From JBJXFE01 sp046153875 (GTDB lineage: Bacteria; Planctomycetota; Phycisphaerae; Phycisphaerales; UBA1924), in contig JBJXFE010000073.1 in assembly GCA_046153875.1 (NCBI GenBank), forward strand, positions 75,873 to 139,872: 64,000 nt of DNA. Reading direction: 5' to 3'. Position 1 is the first letter of the stretch; every line of letters starts with the position of its first letter. Shown piece after piece: positions 52,837 through 61,117 of this stretch. Position numbers and translations under genes: made by a program. The notes under the pieces are model-generated. The model saw only the letters and a program-made list of their open reading frames with translations. It was not told the DNA's origin and ran no database searches.

Positions 52837-54510
52837 TCACCCGCCGCGGCGGGCATGACCCGGGTCGACTTCGGGAGCCGCAACCGCATGCGACACCGCG
52901 GGGCGCGGATCGTCGTCGCCAACCCGGTTCCCATCGGCGTGCTCCGCGAGCTCGGTCTCGTCGAAGGCCTGGCTCGCGAAGCGGAACCCGACACGATCGA
53001 CGACGAAGCTGAGCGGCGGCGCATTGCCCGCAATCGCGCTCGCGGCTGCGGAGACGACGGCGCCGGAAAGGGGGTGGCACGCGTCGAGCGGGATGTCCAG
53101 CTCGATCTCCTGCCGGAGCACACGCCCGGTCGTACGGGACACGCACATGGCACGATCCTGCGGCACGCAGTAGGCGAGGAACTCACGCCAGGATGCGAAG
53201 CACTCGTCCCAGGGCGATCCGAGGCGGGGTTCCGGCGCCGGCACGAGCGTCGCCCTGGCGTCCGGGGCTGTGCCCGCACCAGACTCAAGGAGCAGGTCGA
53301 CCGCACCCAGCACGTCACGGCGAAGATGGGCGCGCGCCGGGACGTGCATCGGAACACCCTCGGCGAGAAGCCGGGCCGCGAGAGCGTGGGGTGTGCTGGT
53401 GATGGCGGTGGTGAGGAACTGCACGCCGCGCGTGCCGGTGCGAGGGTTTACAACGTAGAGGCGCCAGTTGGACTGGAGGGGCGACGGCCACACGCGACGC
53501 AAGGCGCCGAAGCAGGAAGGGCCGAAGTGACCGTGTCGGAATGTGAGAAACGTGAAGAGCGCGTAGCGGCCGGAAGGCCCGAGGCGTTGAAGCTGGAGTG
53601 GAGCCGGGACAAGGGGTACGAGAGCGCCGGCGTCGACGAGGTAGTTGACGTAGACGACATCGGTGATGTCGCTGGCCATGGCGAGGGGCGGGATGGGGGC
53701 GGTGATAGCGCGGGTGAAGGCGCTGTTGGCGAGAGCATCTGACATGCGGGGCACCAGGCCACTCTTGGGATGTCGCCACAGAGCCGTCGCGCCGTGCGAG
53801 GCGCGGGGCTGATCGCGGCGGAAGACACCCTCTGAGACTTCGATAAGCCACCACATGAGGAGGAGGAAGGCAAAGGCATTGCCGACGGAGACGGCCCGGC
53901 TCATGCCGGGAAGAGCTCGGAGGTGATCGGGCAGGAAAACGGTGCTTGTGGCGAGCGCGAAGAGCGTCCACACGGCGATGGAGAGCCCGGTGAGGCGCCC
54001 GGACCAGGTGCCGGCTGCGGAGAAAGCCCATGTCCAGCCGAGGGCGCCCATGAGATAGCCGATGGCCGCCCACCCGGCGATGCGGCGGAAGATCGCGGCC
54101 TCGTAGAGGGCGTACGAGTCGATGTCCCCGGACGTCACGGCCGCGTCAGCGAGCGAAACACCGCGCCACGTCCAGGACCACTGGCCGGTCTGATCGGGGA
54201 CGATGGCGGCAAGGGTGGCAACGACGGCGACGAGGGCGGGGAAGCGCGGGATCCAGCGGGTGCGCAGAAGGGCGACGGAAAGCAGGAGGTCTGACGCAGC
54301 GGTGATCTGCCAAGGAACCCAGCCGAGCCGCCAGAGCCAGGGGTGCTCGGCGAGGTGCGCGGCGCGAGTGGCGACGTCAGGGTTCAACCCACCGGGTAGA
54401 CCCGGGAGGAGAAGGACCATTGAGAGCATCGCGAGAGCGTGTGCTGCAATGGTGAAGAGCAGAGCGCCTTTGAGGAAGCGACCGCCAGGGTTCGCGGCGG
54501 AAACAAGCAT
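52837..54510 (-). CDS. Membrane protein fused to a DUF2071-like domain
   Basis: 557 residues. Residues 1-230 have about six membrane helices in a DUF4386-like pattern (ALAMLSMVLLLPGLPGGLN, HPWLWRLGWVPWQITAASDL). The C-terminal half from about 280 (VNYLVDAGALVPLVPAPLQL, FLTFRHGHFGPSCFGALRRV) fits DUF2071/YqjF, an acetoacetate-decarboxylase-like fold. I do not know of this fusion. Function unknown. ATG at 54510; alternative ATGs are close by. Confidence 0.65.
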   Translation of the reverse strand: MLVSAANPGGRFLKGALLFTIAAHALAMLSMVLLLPGLPGGLNPDVATRAAHLAEHPWLWRLGWVPWQITAASDLLLSVALLRTRWIPRFPALVAVVATLAAIVPDQTGQWSWTWRGVSLADAAVTSGDIDSYALYEAAIFRRIAGWAAIGYLMGALGWTWAFSAAGTWSGRLTGLSIAVWTLFALATSTVFLPDHLRALPGMSRAVSVGNAFAFLLLMWWLIEVSEGVFRRDQPRASHGATALWRHPKSGLVPRMSDALANSAFTRAITAPIPPLAMASDITDVVYVNYLVDAGALVPLVPAPLQLQRLGPSGRYALFTFLTFRHGHFGPSCFGALRRVWPSPLQSNWRLYVVNPRTGTRGVQFLTTAITSTPHALAARLLAEGVPMHVPARAHLRRDVLGAVDLLLESGAGTAPDARATLVPAPEPRLGSPWDECFASWREFLAYCVPQDRAMCVSRTTGRVLRQEIELDIPLDACHPLSGAVVSAAASAIAGNAPPLSFVVDRVGFRFASQAFDETELAEHADGNRVGDDDPRPAVSHAVAAPEVDPGHARRGG

Positions 54511-54587
54511 GCGGGCGGGCAGTGTACCGGGCGCGGGAGATGGGGAGCGCGGCCGACAAGGCCGAACGGGCGGAGGGTCATACCTCG

Positions 54588-57539
54588 CTACCTTGCGCCC
54601 ACTGGTTTGCGACTTTCATTCAGCAGTCGCCGCAGGACCGTCTGCAGGACGCCCCCGTTGCGGTAGTACTCCGCCTCCACCGGCGTATCGATCCGGCAGC
54701 GCGTCGTGAACTCGACTGTGCGCCCGTCGGCCCCCCCACTCTTCTTCGCCGTCACCTTCACCTCGCAACGCGGGAGCGTCAGGCCCTCCGCATTCACCGG
54801 CAGATCGATGTCGAACGTCTCCGTGCCGTCCAAGCCCAGCGACGCGGCCGACTGCCCGGGCGGGAAGCACAGGGGAAGGACCCCCATGCCCACCAGGTTC
54901 GACCTGTGGATTCGTTCAAAGCTCTCGGCGATCACGGCCCGCACACCGAGCAGCAGCGCGCCCTTGGCCGCCCAGTCGCGGCTCGAGCCCATGCCGTAGT
55001 CCTTGCCCGCCAGCACGATCAGCGGCGTGCCCTCCTTCTTGTAGTTGAGGCTCGCGTTGTAGATCCAGTCGAGCTTGCCCCCTGTGGCCCCCCCACCGCC
55101 CCCCCCACCACCGCCGGCGGCGGCCTTCGACATGTCCCGCGTCCACCCACCCTCACGGATTTTCGACCCCGTCGCTTGCGCTCCGGGTTCCGTTGCGGCC
55201 CGGGGCTCCACGGCCAGCTTGTTCTTGACGCGGACGTTGGCGAACGTGCCTCGGGTCATCACGCGGTCGTTGCCGCGGCGCGAGCCGTAGCTGTTGAAAT
55301 CGGACTTGGGCACGCCCAGCGACTTGAGGTACTCGCCCGCCGGGCTCGCCTCGGCGATGTCCCCCGCGGGGCTGATGTGGTCGGTCGTGACCGAGTCGCC
55401 CACGAACGCGAGCACACGGGCCCCGCGCACGGCCGCGGGCGGGCGGGGCCGCTCGCTCATCCCCTCGAAGTAGGGCGGGTTCTGGATGTACGTGCTCTTC
55501 GCGTCCCACGCGTACAGGTCGCTCTTGCTCACGGGCACGGCGTTCCACGTCGGGTTCCCCGTGAACACGTCGGCGTACTGCGTGCGGAACTGCTCGGGCG
55601 TCACCGCCTGCTTCTTCACGGCCTGCACCTCGGCGTGCGTCGGCCAGACGTCCCGCAGGAACACGGGCCTGCCGTCCTTCCCCGTGCCCAGCGGCTCGGC
55701 GGCGAGGTCGATGTTCACGTTCCCGGCGATCGCGTAGGCGACCACCAGCGGCGGGCTGGCGAGGTAGTTGGCCTTGACGGCCGCGTGGACCCGGCCCTCG
55801 AAGTTGCGGTTCCCGCTCAGCACCGACGCGACGACCAGGTCGCCCGACTTCACCGCGGCCTCGATCGCGTCCGGGAGCGGGCCGGAGTTGCCGATGCACG
55901 TAGTGCACCCGTAGCCCACGGTGTGGAAGCCCAGGGCGTCCAGGTCCTCCGTCAGCCCCGCCTTGTTGTAGTACTCCGTGACCACTTTGCTGCCCGGGGC
56001 GAGCGAGGTCTTCACCCACGGGCGCGATGTCAGGCCTTTCGCCCGCGCCTTGCGCGCCACCAGCCCGGCCGCGATCATCACGTCCGGGTTGCTCGTGTTC
56101 GTGCAGCTCGTGATCGCGGCGATCACCACGTCGCCGTGGTGCAGGCGGAAGCCCTTGCCGTTGTACGCGACGCTCACGCCCGCGCACCCCGGGTCCGCCG
56201 CGTGGTCCGCCGACGGGTTCACCTGCTGGTTGCCCTTCGCGGGGGCCGTGCTCCCCCCCCCACCACCCTCGCCCACCCAGCGGCCGATGTCGATCGCCTC
56301 GGTCGGCAGCTTCTTGCCGAAGGAGTCCACCAGCTCCTTCTGCCACGACGCCTTCACGCGGCTCAGCGGCACGCGGTCCTGCGGGCGCTTCGGCCCGGCC
56401 AGCGAGGGCTCGACCGTGGAGATGTCCAGCTCGATCAGGTCGGTGAACTCCGGCTCCGGGGCGTCAGCGGTCCAGAAGAGCCCGTTGGCCTTGCAGTAGG
56501 CCTCGGCGAGCGCCGCCGTCGCCTCGGCGCGACCCGTGAACCGCAGGAAGTCGATCGTCGCGGCGTCAACGGGGAAGAACCCGATCGTCGCGCCGTACTC
56601 CGGGGCCATGTTCGCGATCGTCGCGCGGTCCGGCACCGAAAGGGCCGCGAGCCCCGGGCCGCAGAACTCGACGAACTTGTCCACGACGCCGCGCTTCCGC
56701 AGGATCTCCGTCACCGTCAGGACCAGGTCCGTCGCCGTCGAGCCCTCCTTGAGCTTGCCCTTGAGCCGGAACCCGATGACCTCCGGCGTGAGCATGTAGA
56801 TCGGCTGGCCGAGCATCACCGCCTCGGCCTCGATCCCGCCGACGCCCCAGCCGACGACGCCAAGGCCGTTGATCATGGTGGTGTGGCTGTCGGTGCCGAC
56901 GCACGAGTCCGGGTACGCGACGCGCTCGCCGCCCGACTCGCGGGTCCACACGCAGCGCGCGAGGTACTCCAGGTTCACCTGGTGGACGATCCCCGTCGCC
57001 GGGGGCACGGCCCGGAAGTTCGAGAGCGACTGCTGCCCCCACTTGAGGAACCGGTAGCGCTCGGTGTTCCGCTCGAACTCCCGCTGGGCGTTGATGGTCA
57101 GGGCCGTGCGCGAGCCGTAGGCGTCCACCTGCACCGAGTGATCGATGACGAGGTCGCACGGAACGAGCGGGTTGATGAGCGCGGGGTCGCCGCCGAGCTT
57201 CTTCATCGCGTCACGCATGGCGGCCAGGTCCACCACGCACGGCACGCCGGTGAAGTCCTGCAGGACGACGCGCCCGGGCACGAACGGCAGCTCGAGCTGC
57301 GCCGGCTTCTTCGCGTTCCAGTTGGCCAGGCCCGAGACGTCGTCGGCCGTCACCACGAACCCGTCGAGGTTGCGGAGCATCGCCTCCAGCAGCACCTTGA
57401 TCGAGTAGGGCAGGCGGTCGACGCGCCCGATCCCGGCTCGCGTGAGCGCGCCGAGGTCGTAGTACGTGTACTCGGCGTGCTTCGTCGTCAGGGTCTTGCG
57501 GGCGTTGAACGGGTCGGGGCGGCCGGTGGAGGGGGGCAT
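54588..57539 (-). CDS. acnA: Aconitate hydratase
   Basis: 983 residues, about 80 longer than usual. AITSCTNTSNPDVM (Cys near 480) and GCTTCIGNSGP (Cys near 546 and 549) bind the 4Fe-4S cluster; GMGSSRDWAAKG binds the substrate carboxylate. It converts citrate to isocitrate in the TCA cycle. Two low-complexity Gly-rich inserts, one near 428 and a longer one near 810, account for much of the extra length. A LysR gene lies upstream on the same strand. Confidence 0.95.
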   Translation of the reverse strand: MPPSTGRPDPFNARKTLTTKHAEYTYYDLGALTRAGIGRVDRLPYSIKVLLEAMLRNLDGFVVTADDVSGLANWNAKKPAQLELPFVPGRVVLQDFTGVPCVVDLAAMRDAMKKLGGDPALINPLVPCDLVIDHSVQVDAYGSRTALTINAQREFERNTERYRFLKWGQQSLSNFRAVPPATGIVHQVNLEYLARCVWTRESGGERVAYPDSCVGTDSHTTMINGLGVVGWGVGGIEAEAVMLGQPIYMLTPEVIGFRLKGKLKEGSTATDLVLTVTEILRKRGVVDKFVEFCGPGLAALSVPDRATIANMAPEYGATIGFFPVDAATIDFLRFTGRAEATAALAEAYCKANGLFWTADAPEPEFTDLIELDISTVEPSLAGPKRPQDRVPLSRVKASWQKELVDSFGKKLPTEAIDIGRWVGEGGGGGSTAPAKGNQQVNPSADHAADPGCAGVSVAYNGKGFRLHHGDVVIAAITSCTNTSNPDVMIAAGLVARKARAKGLTSRPWVKTSLAPGSKVVTEYYNKAGLTEDLDALGFHTVGYGCTTCIGNSGPLPDAIEAAVKSGDLVVASVLSGNRNFEGRVHAAVKANYLASPPLVVAYAIAGNVNIDLAAEPLGTGKDGRPVFLRDVWPTHAEVQAVKKQAVTPEQFRTQYADVFTGNPTWNAVPVSKSDLYAWDAKSTYIQNPPYFEGMSERPRPPAAVRGARVLAFVGDSVTTDHISPAGDIAEASPAGEYLKSLGVPKSDFNSYGSRRGNDRVMTRGTFANVRVKNKLAVEPRAATEPGAQATGSKIREGGWTRDMSKAAAGGGGGGGGGATGGKLDWIYNASLNYKKEGTPLIVLAGKDYGMGSSRDWAAKGALLLGVRAVIAESFERIHRSNLVGMGVLPLCFPPGQSAASLGLDGTETFDIDLPVNAEGLTLPRCEVKVTAKKSGGADGRTVEFTTRCRIDTPVEAEYYRNGGVLQTVLRRLLNESRKPVGAR

Positions 57540-57560
57540 GGGGCGGCTCCGTGTGATCGG

Positions 57561-57626
57561 GTTCGATCAACTATTGGCGATTCCTAGGCATGAATCGAAT
57601 CGATCGAATTTACGTGTTCGATCAAC
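57561..57626 (-). promoter_or_regulatory. Direct-repeat operator candidate upstream of acnA
   Basis: GTTCGATCAAC occurs at 57561-57571 and again at 57616-57626, 55 bases apart, with a TCGATCGA palindrome between them at 57599-57606. The region is AT-rich compared with its surroundings and lies between acnA and the LysR gene. It probably contains the acnA promoter; the repeats may bind the LysR protein or an iron-related regulator. Confidence 0.5.
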
Positions 57627-57637
57627 AAAATTGATGC

Positions 57638-58519
57638 TCAGAGCCGCCGCAGGCTCCGCACGAGCCGCTTCTCAAACGCCCCGACCGCCGGGCTCGGCAC
57701 GCGATCGCGCCGGCGCACGATCGCCAGCTCGCGCGCCAACCGTCCACCCCGGCATACCAGCCCCTCGCGCTCCCCGAGCGCGAACCGGCTGACGAACCCC
57801 AGCCCGATCCCCGCCGCCGTCATCCGTTTGATCGACTCGATCGAGCGCAGCTCCATCACGGTCACCATCGACACGCCAGCCTCGGCCAGCGCCCGGTCGA
57901 TGACCTCGCGCACCGCCGTCCCCGCCTCGAACGCGACGAGCGATTCGCCCGCCAGCTCGGTCCACCGGAACGACCGCTTGCCCGCGAGCCGGTGGCGCGG
58001 CGGCACGATCAGGCGCAGCTCGTCCTCCACCAGCGGGATCGAGAGCAGATCGCCCGAGCCCGGCATGCGGATCGGCAGCGTCACGATGCCCAGGTCCAGC
58101 TCCCCCGAAAGCACGGCCGCGCCCACGGCGCTCGAGCCGGCTTCGCGGATGTAGAACCTCAGGCCTGGATAGTCCTTCCGCACGGCCGAGATGACCGGCG
58201 GCAGCAGGTACGTGATCGCCGTCGCCCCGCCTCCGACGCGGATCGAGCCGCGCTCCAGTCCCACCAACTCGCGCACGCCCTTGACCGCGGCCTCGGCCGC
58301 CCGAATCGCCTCTTCGGCGGCCGCGAGGAAGACCCGGCCCGCCTCGGTCAGTGCGACGCCGCGCCCCGTGCGGTGGAGCAGCTCCGCCTCGACCTCGGCC
58401 TCGAGCTTGCGGACGACCGCCGAGAGCGCCGGCTGCGACACTCCCAGCGACTCGGCCGCGCGGGTCATGTGGCCGGCGGCGGCGATGGCGCGGAAGTAGC
58501 GGAGCGGCGTGAGTTCCAC
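57638..58519 (-). CDS. LysR-family transcription regulator
   Basis: 293 residues. The winged helix-turn-helix is ELTPLRYFRAIAAAGHMTRAAESLGVSQPALSAVVRKLE, only the first part of which is diagnostic (TRAAESLGVSQPALS). The effector domain starts near residue 90. It probably senses a small metabolite and regulates the acnA gene that follows 98 bases downstream on the same strand. GTG 58519 is used; a GTG 13 codons earlier (58558) is possible. Confidence 0.9.
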   Translation of the reverse strand: MELTPLRYFRAIAAAGHMTRAAESLGVSQPALSAVVRKLEAEVEAELLHRTGRGVALTEAGRVFLAAAEEAIRAAEAAVKGVRELVGLERGSIRVGGGATAITYLLPPVISAVRKDYPGLRFYIREAGSSAVGAAVLSGELDLGIVTLPIRMPGSGDLLSIPLVEDELRLIVPPRHRLAGKRSFRWTELAGESLVAFEAGTAVREVIDRALAEAGVSMVTVMELRSIESIKRMTAAGIGLGFVSRFALGEREGLVCRGGRLARELAIVRRRDRVPSPAVGAFEKRLVRSLRRL

Positions 58520-58561
58520 CCGCGTCAGCCTATCGCGGGAAGGCGCTCCGAGCCGCACGCC

Positions 58562-59305
58562 TCACGGCAGCCGCTCCTGCCAGTGCTCGGGAATCTCGCG
58601 CCACGCCCGGGCCGACCCGTCGAACGCCGAAGCCTGGAACAGCGTGCCGCGCGCGTGGAAGCGCCCCAGCCGCGATGCGACGTGCTGGGGCTGGCGGAAG
58701 TCGATGATGCTCGCCGTGCGTGTCGGCGGCGGCGCGTTGCTGGGGAACGACGCGACCGCCGAGTCGAGCATGATCGGTGTACGGCTCGGCTGCGCGACAC
58801 CCGCGCCGCGGTCCAGCCGGATGTGCCCGGGGTCGCCGGCGTCGTCGTAGTGGTCCGGGTCGCCGAAGGCCGGGCCCGCGTGCCCCGTCCCGTTCATCGC
58901 GTACGTCCGCGACATGTCCTCCGGGTAGTGCGCGTCGATCGTGGGGCAGACCAGCACCGAAAGCCGGCGCGTGTACACCTCGCCCGGCGTCGTCCCCGTG
59001 TGCCCGCTGAACTGCTGGACCACGAACGCCCAGTTGGGAAACTCGGCGTACGGCTCGCCGATCGCGGGCCCGACGCCGCGGTTCTCGTCGGCGTACATCT
59101 GGATGGCCAGCCCCATCTGCCGCAGGTTCGACAGGCACAGCGCCCCCCGCCCCGACTCGCGCGCGGAGCTCAGCGCGGGGATCAGCAGCCCGATCAGCAG
59201 GCCGATCACCGCGATCACCGTCAGCAACTCGATCAGCGTGAACGCACGCCCGGTGCACCGCGGGCCCGTACAGTCACCGGCGGATTCCTTGGAGGCGCAT
59301 CGCAT
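58562..59305 (-). CDS. Type II/IV prepilin-like protein, planctomycete type
   Basis: 247 residues. GRAFTLIELLTVIAVIGLL is a prepilin leader and first helix; cleavage would fall before Phe. SSARESGRGALCLSNLRQMG and IQMYADENRG are the typical continuation of planctomycete DUF1559-like pseudopilins. No in-frame start other than ATG 59305 precedes the leader, and this ATG overlaps the start of the divergent gene (CATG). Role in secretion or surface structure is unproven. Confidence 0.8.
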   Translation of the reverse strand: MRCASKESAGDCTGPRCTGRAFTLIELLTVIAVIGLLIGLLIPALSSARESGRGALCLSNLRQMGLAIQMYADENRGVGPAIGEPYAEFPNWAFVVQQFSGHTGTTPGEVYTRRLSVLVCPTIDAHYPEDMSRTYAMNGTGHAGPAFGDPDHYDDAGDPGHIRLDRGAGVAQPSRTPIMLDSAVASFPSNAPPPTRTASIIDFRQPQHVASRLGRFHARGTLFQASAFDGSARAWREIPEHWQERLP

Positions 59306-60500
59306 GAATCGGGCTCTCGCGGCGTTGACGATCGTCCTGGCGGCGAACGCGGCCTCGGCGCGCCAGCCCGCCCCGGATGGGTTCTACGTCCGCGAAGGCT
59401 ACGCCGTCACGGCCGCGGTCGAGAGACTGCCCGGCGCACGCTTCATGGAGTTCGACGCCGCGGGGCGGCTCTATGTTTCACGCCCGCGCATGCACGGCGG
59501 GCCGGGCGACATCGCGGTCTTCTCCGACGGCGACGCCGACGGCGCGTGGGAGCCCGCCGGGACGTTCGTCGCGGGCCTGGATTCCGTGCACGGGCTCCAT
59601 TTCTTCGACGGCTGGCTGTGGTATACGACCGACACCACGGTCAACCGCGGGCGCGACACGAACGGCGACGGCACGGCCGACGAAACCGTCACCGTCCTGT
59701 CGGGCCTCCCCGGGCGCGGGCATTGGTGGCGCCCGATCTTCGTCACGCCCGAGGGCTTCTACACCTCCATCGGCGACATAGGGAACATCACCGACCAGAC
59801 CGAGACGGACCGCCAGAAGACCTGGCTCTACGGGCTCGACGGCTCGTCGCGCACACTCTTCGCCTCCGGCATCCGCAACACCGAGAAGTACCGCTTCCGC
59901 CCGGGCACGACGGAGCTCTGGGGCTTCGACCACGGCTCCGACTGGTTCGGGCGCGACGCCGGCGACAAGACGCGCGGCCCGCAACCCGTCACCGACCTCA
60001 ACCCGCCCGACGAGCTGAATCTCTATGTCCGGGACGGCTTCTACGGGCACCCGTTCGTCGTCGGGATGCGCCTCCCGCGGTACGAGTTCATGAAGCGCGA
60101 CGACATCAACGAGCTGGCGGCCAGGACCATCCCGCCCGAGTGGTCCGTCGGCGCCCACTGGGCCTGCAACGGGTGGACGTTCATCGATCCGGCGATCAAC
60201 GCGAAGGCCAACGTGTTCCCCGCGAACCACGAGGGTGACATCCTTGTCGCGGCGCACGGCTCATGGAACAGCTCGAAGCCCGTCGGGTACTGCGTCGCAC
60301 GCGTCCTGTTCGACAAGGACCCGGCGAGCGACCGGTTCGCCCGGCCATACGGGCTGGAGACGGTCGTGGGATGCGTCGACGGCAAGGGCGAGGTGCTCGC
60401 GCGGCCCGCGGACTGCGTCCAGGCCCCGGACGGCTCGGTGCTGTTCACGGCGGACGTGCCCGGGCGCATCTACCGGCTGACCCACGTCGGCGGGAAGTGA
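59304..60500 (+). CDS. PQQ-type sugar dehydrogenase-like exported propeller protein
   Basis: 398 residues. Signal peptide MNRALAALTIVLAANAAS. The body is a six-bladed propeller of the glucose/sorbosone dehydrogenase kind (GARFMEFDAAGRLYVSRP, GIRNTEKYRFRPGTTELWG, NPPDELNLYVRDGFYGHP), widespread in planctomycetes. It would oxidise a sugar in the periplasm. ATG 59304 has GGAGG at 59291-59295. A heme-c lipoprotein gene is coupled downstream by TGATG and is a likely electron partner. Confidence 0.82.
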   Translation: MNRALAALTIVLAANAASARQPAPDGFYVREGYAVTAAVERLPGARFMEFDAAGRLYVSRPRMHGGPGDIAVFSDGDADGAWEPAGTFVAGLDSVHGLHFFDGWLWYTTDTTVNRGRDTNGDGTADETVTVLSGLPGRGHWWRPIFVTPEGFYTSIGDIGNITDQTETDRQKTWLYGLDGSSRTLFASGIRNTEKYRFRPGTTELWGFDHGSDWFGRDAGDKTRGPQPVTDLNPPDELNLYVRDGFYGHPFVVGMRLPRYEFMKRDDINELAARTIPPEWSVGAHWACNGWTFIDPAINAKANVFPANHEGDILVAAHGSWNSSKPVGYCVARVLFDKDPASDRFARPYGLETVVGCVDGKGEVLARPADCVQAPDGSVLFTADVPGRIYRLTHVGGK

Positions 60501-61087
60501 TGCGCCCCGGCGTGCCATCCCGCGCCTGGCTGCTCGCGCCGTTCGTCCTCGCGCCCGGGTGCGCGCCGGAGGCGCGCCCGCCGGTCGATCCGCCGACTCC
60601 CTCCCGACCCGTACCCGCGGTCTCGCTCTCGCTCGGTCCCATCTCCTTCTTCGAAGACCGCTGCGCCCGCTGCCACGGCGCCTACGGCTCGATGTACGGC
60701 CCCGCGCTCGCGCACCTCGCGGACGCCGCGCTCGTCCGGGCCGTGGACGACATGGTCATCGGCCCGGCCGCATCGGAACTGAACGCACCGGACCTCGCGG
60801 CCCTCGTCGCCTTCCACCGCAGCCTCGCGGGCTCCGCGCCGTTTGTCGCGGTCACCGCCTCCGGCCCGGGAACCCTCGCGGGCGAGGTCACGCCCGGGGC
60901 GTCCGTCACGGTCGAGCGCGGCGGAACGGCGCGACCGGCCACCGTCGAGGGACATCGCTGGAGGCTGGACGGCGCGCCCGATGACGCGGACCCGTTCATC
61001 ATCACCGCGCGGATCGGCGCGCACGCCACGACGCTCACCTTCCCCCGCGAGACCCATTCTCACGCCCGTCCCGGCCCGGATCGGTAG
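60500..61087 (+). CDS. Heme-c lipoprotein
   Basis: 195 residues. A lipobox-like VLAPGC follows the signal helix, and CARCH is a single heme-c binding site near residue 56. The C-terminal half is a beta-rich domain. It starts in the TGATG overlap with the sugar dehydrogenase, so the cytochrome probably takes its electrons at the membrane surface. The usual distal Met ligand is not clear; GSMYGPAL is one candidate. Confidence 0.75.
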   Translation: MRPGVPSRAWLLAPFVLAPGCAPEARPPVDPPTPSRPVPAVSLSLGPISFFEDRCARCHGAYGSMYGPALAHLADAALVRAVDDMVIGPAASELNAPDLAALVAFHRSLAGSAPFVAVTASGPGTLAGEVTPGASVTVERGGTARPATVEGHRWRLDGAPDDADPFIITARIGAHATTLTFPRETHSHARPGPDR

Positions 61088-61117
61088 CCCGCGAGCGCCG
61101 GCGCCGCGCACCCGCGC

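Noticed and set aside
54522..57587. A 1021-codon open frame on the plus strand opposite acnA
   Set aside because: It mirrors the whole acnA gene, is rich in Arg/His/Val as expected from GC-rich antisense frames, and has no motif.
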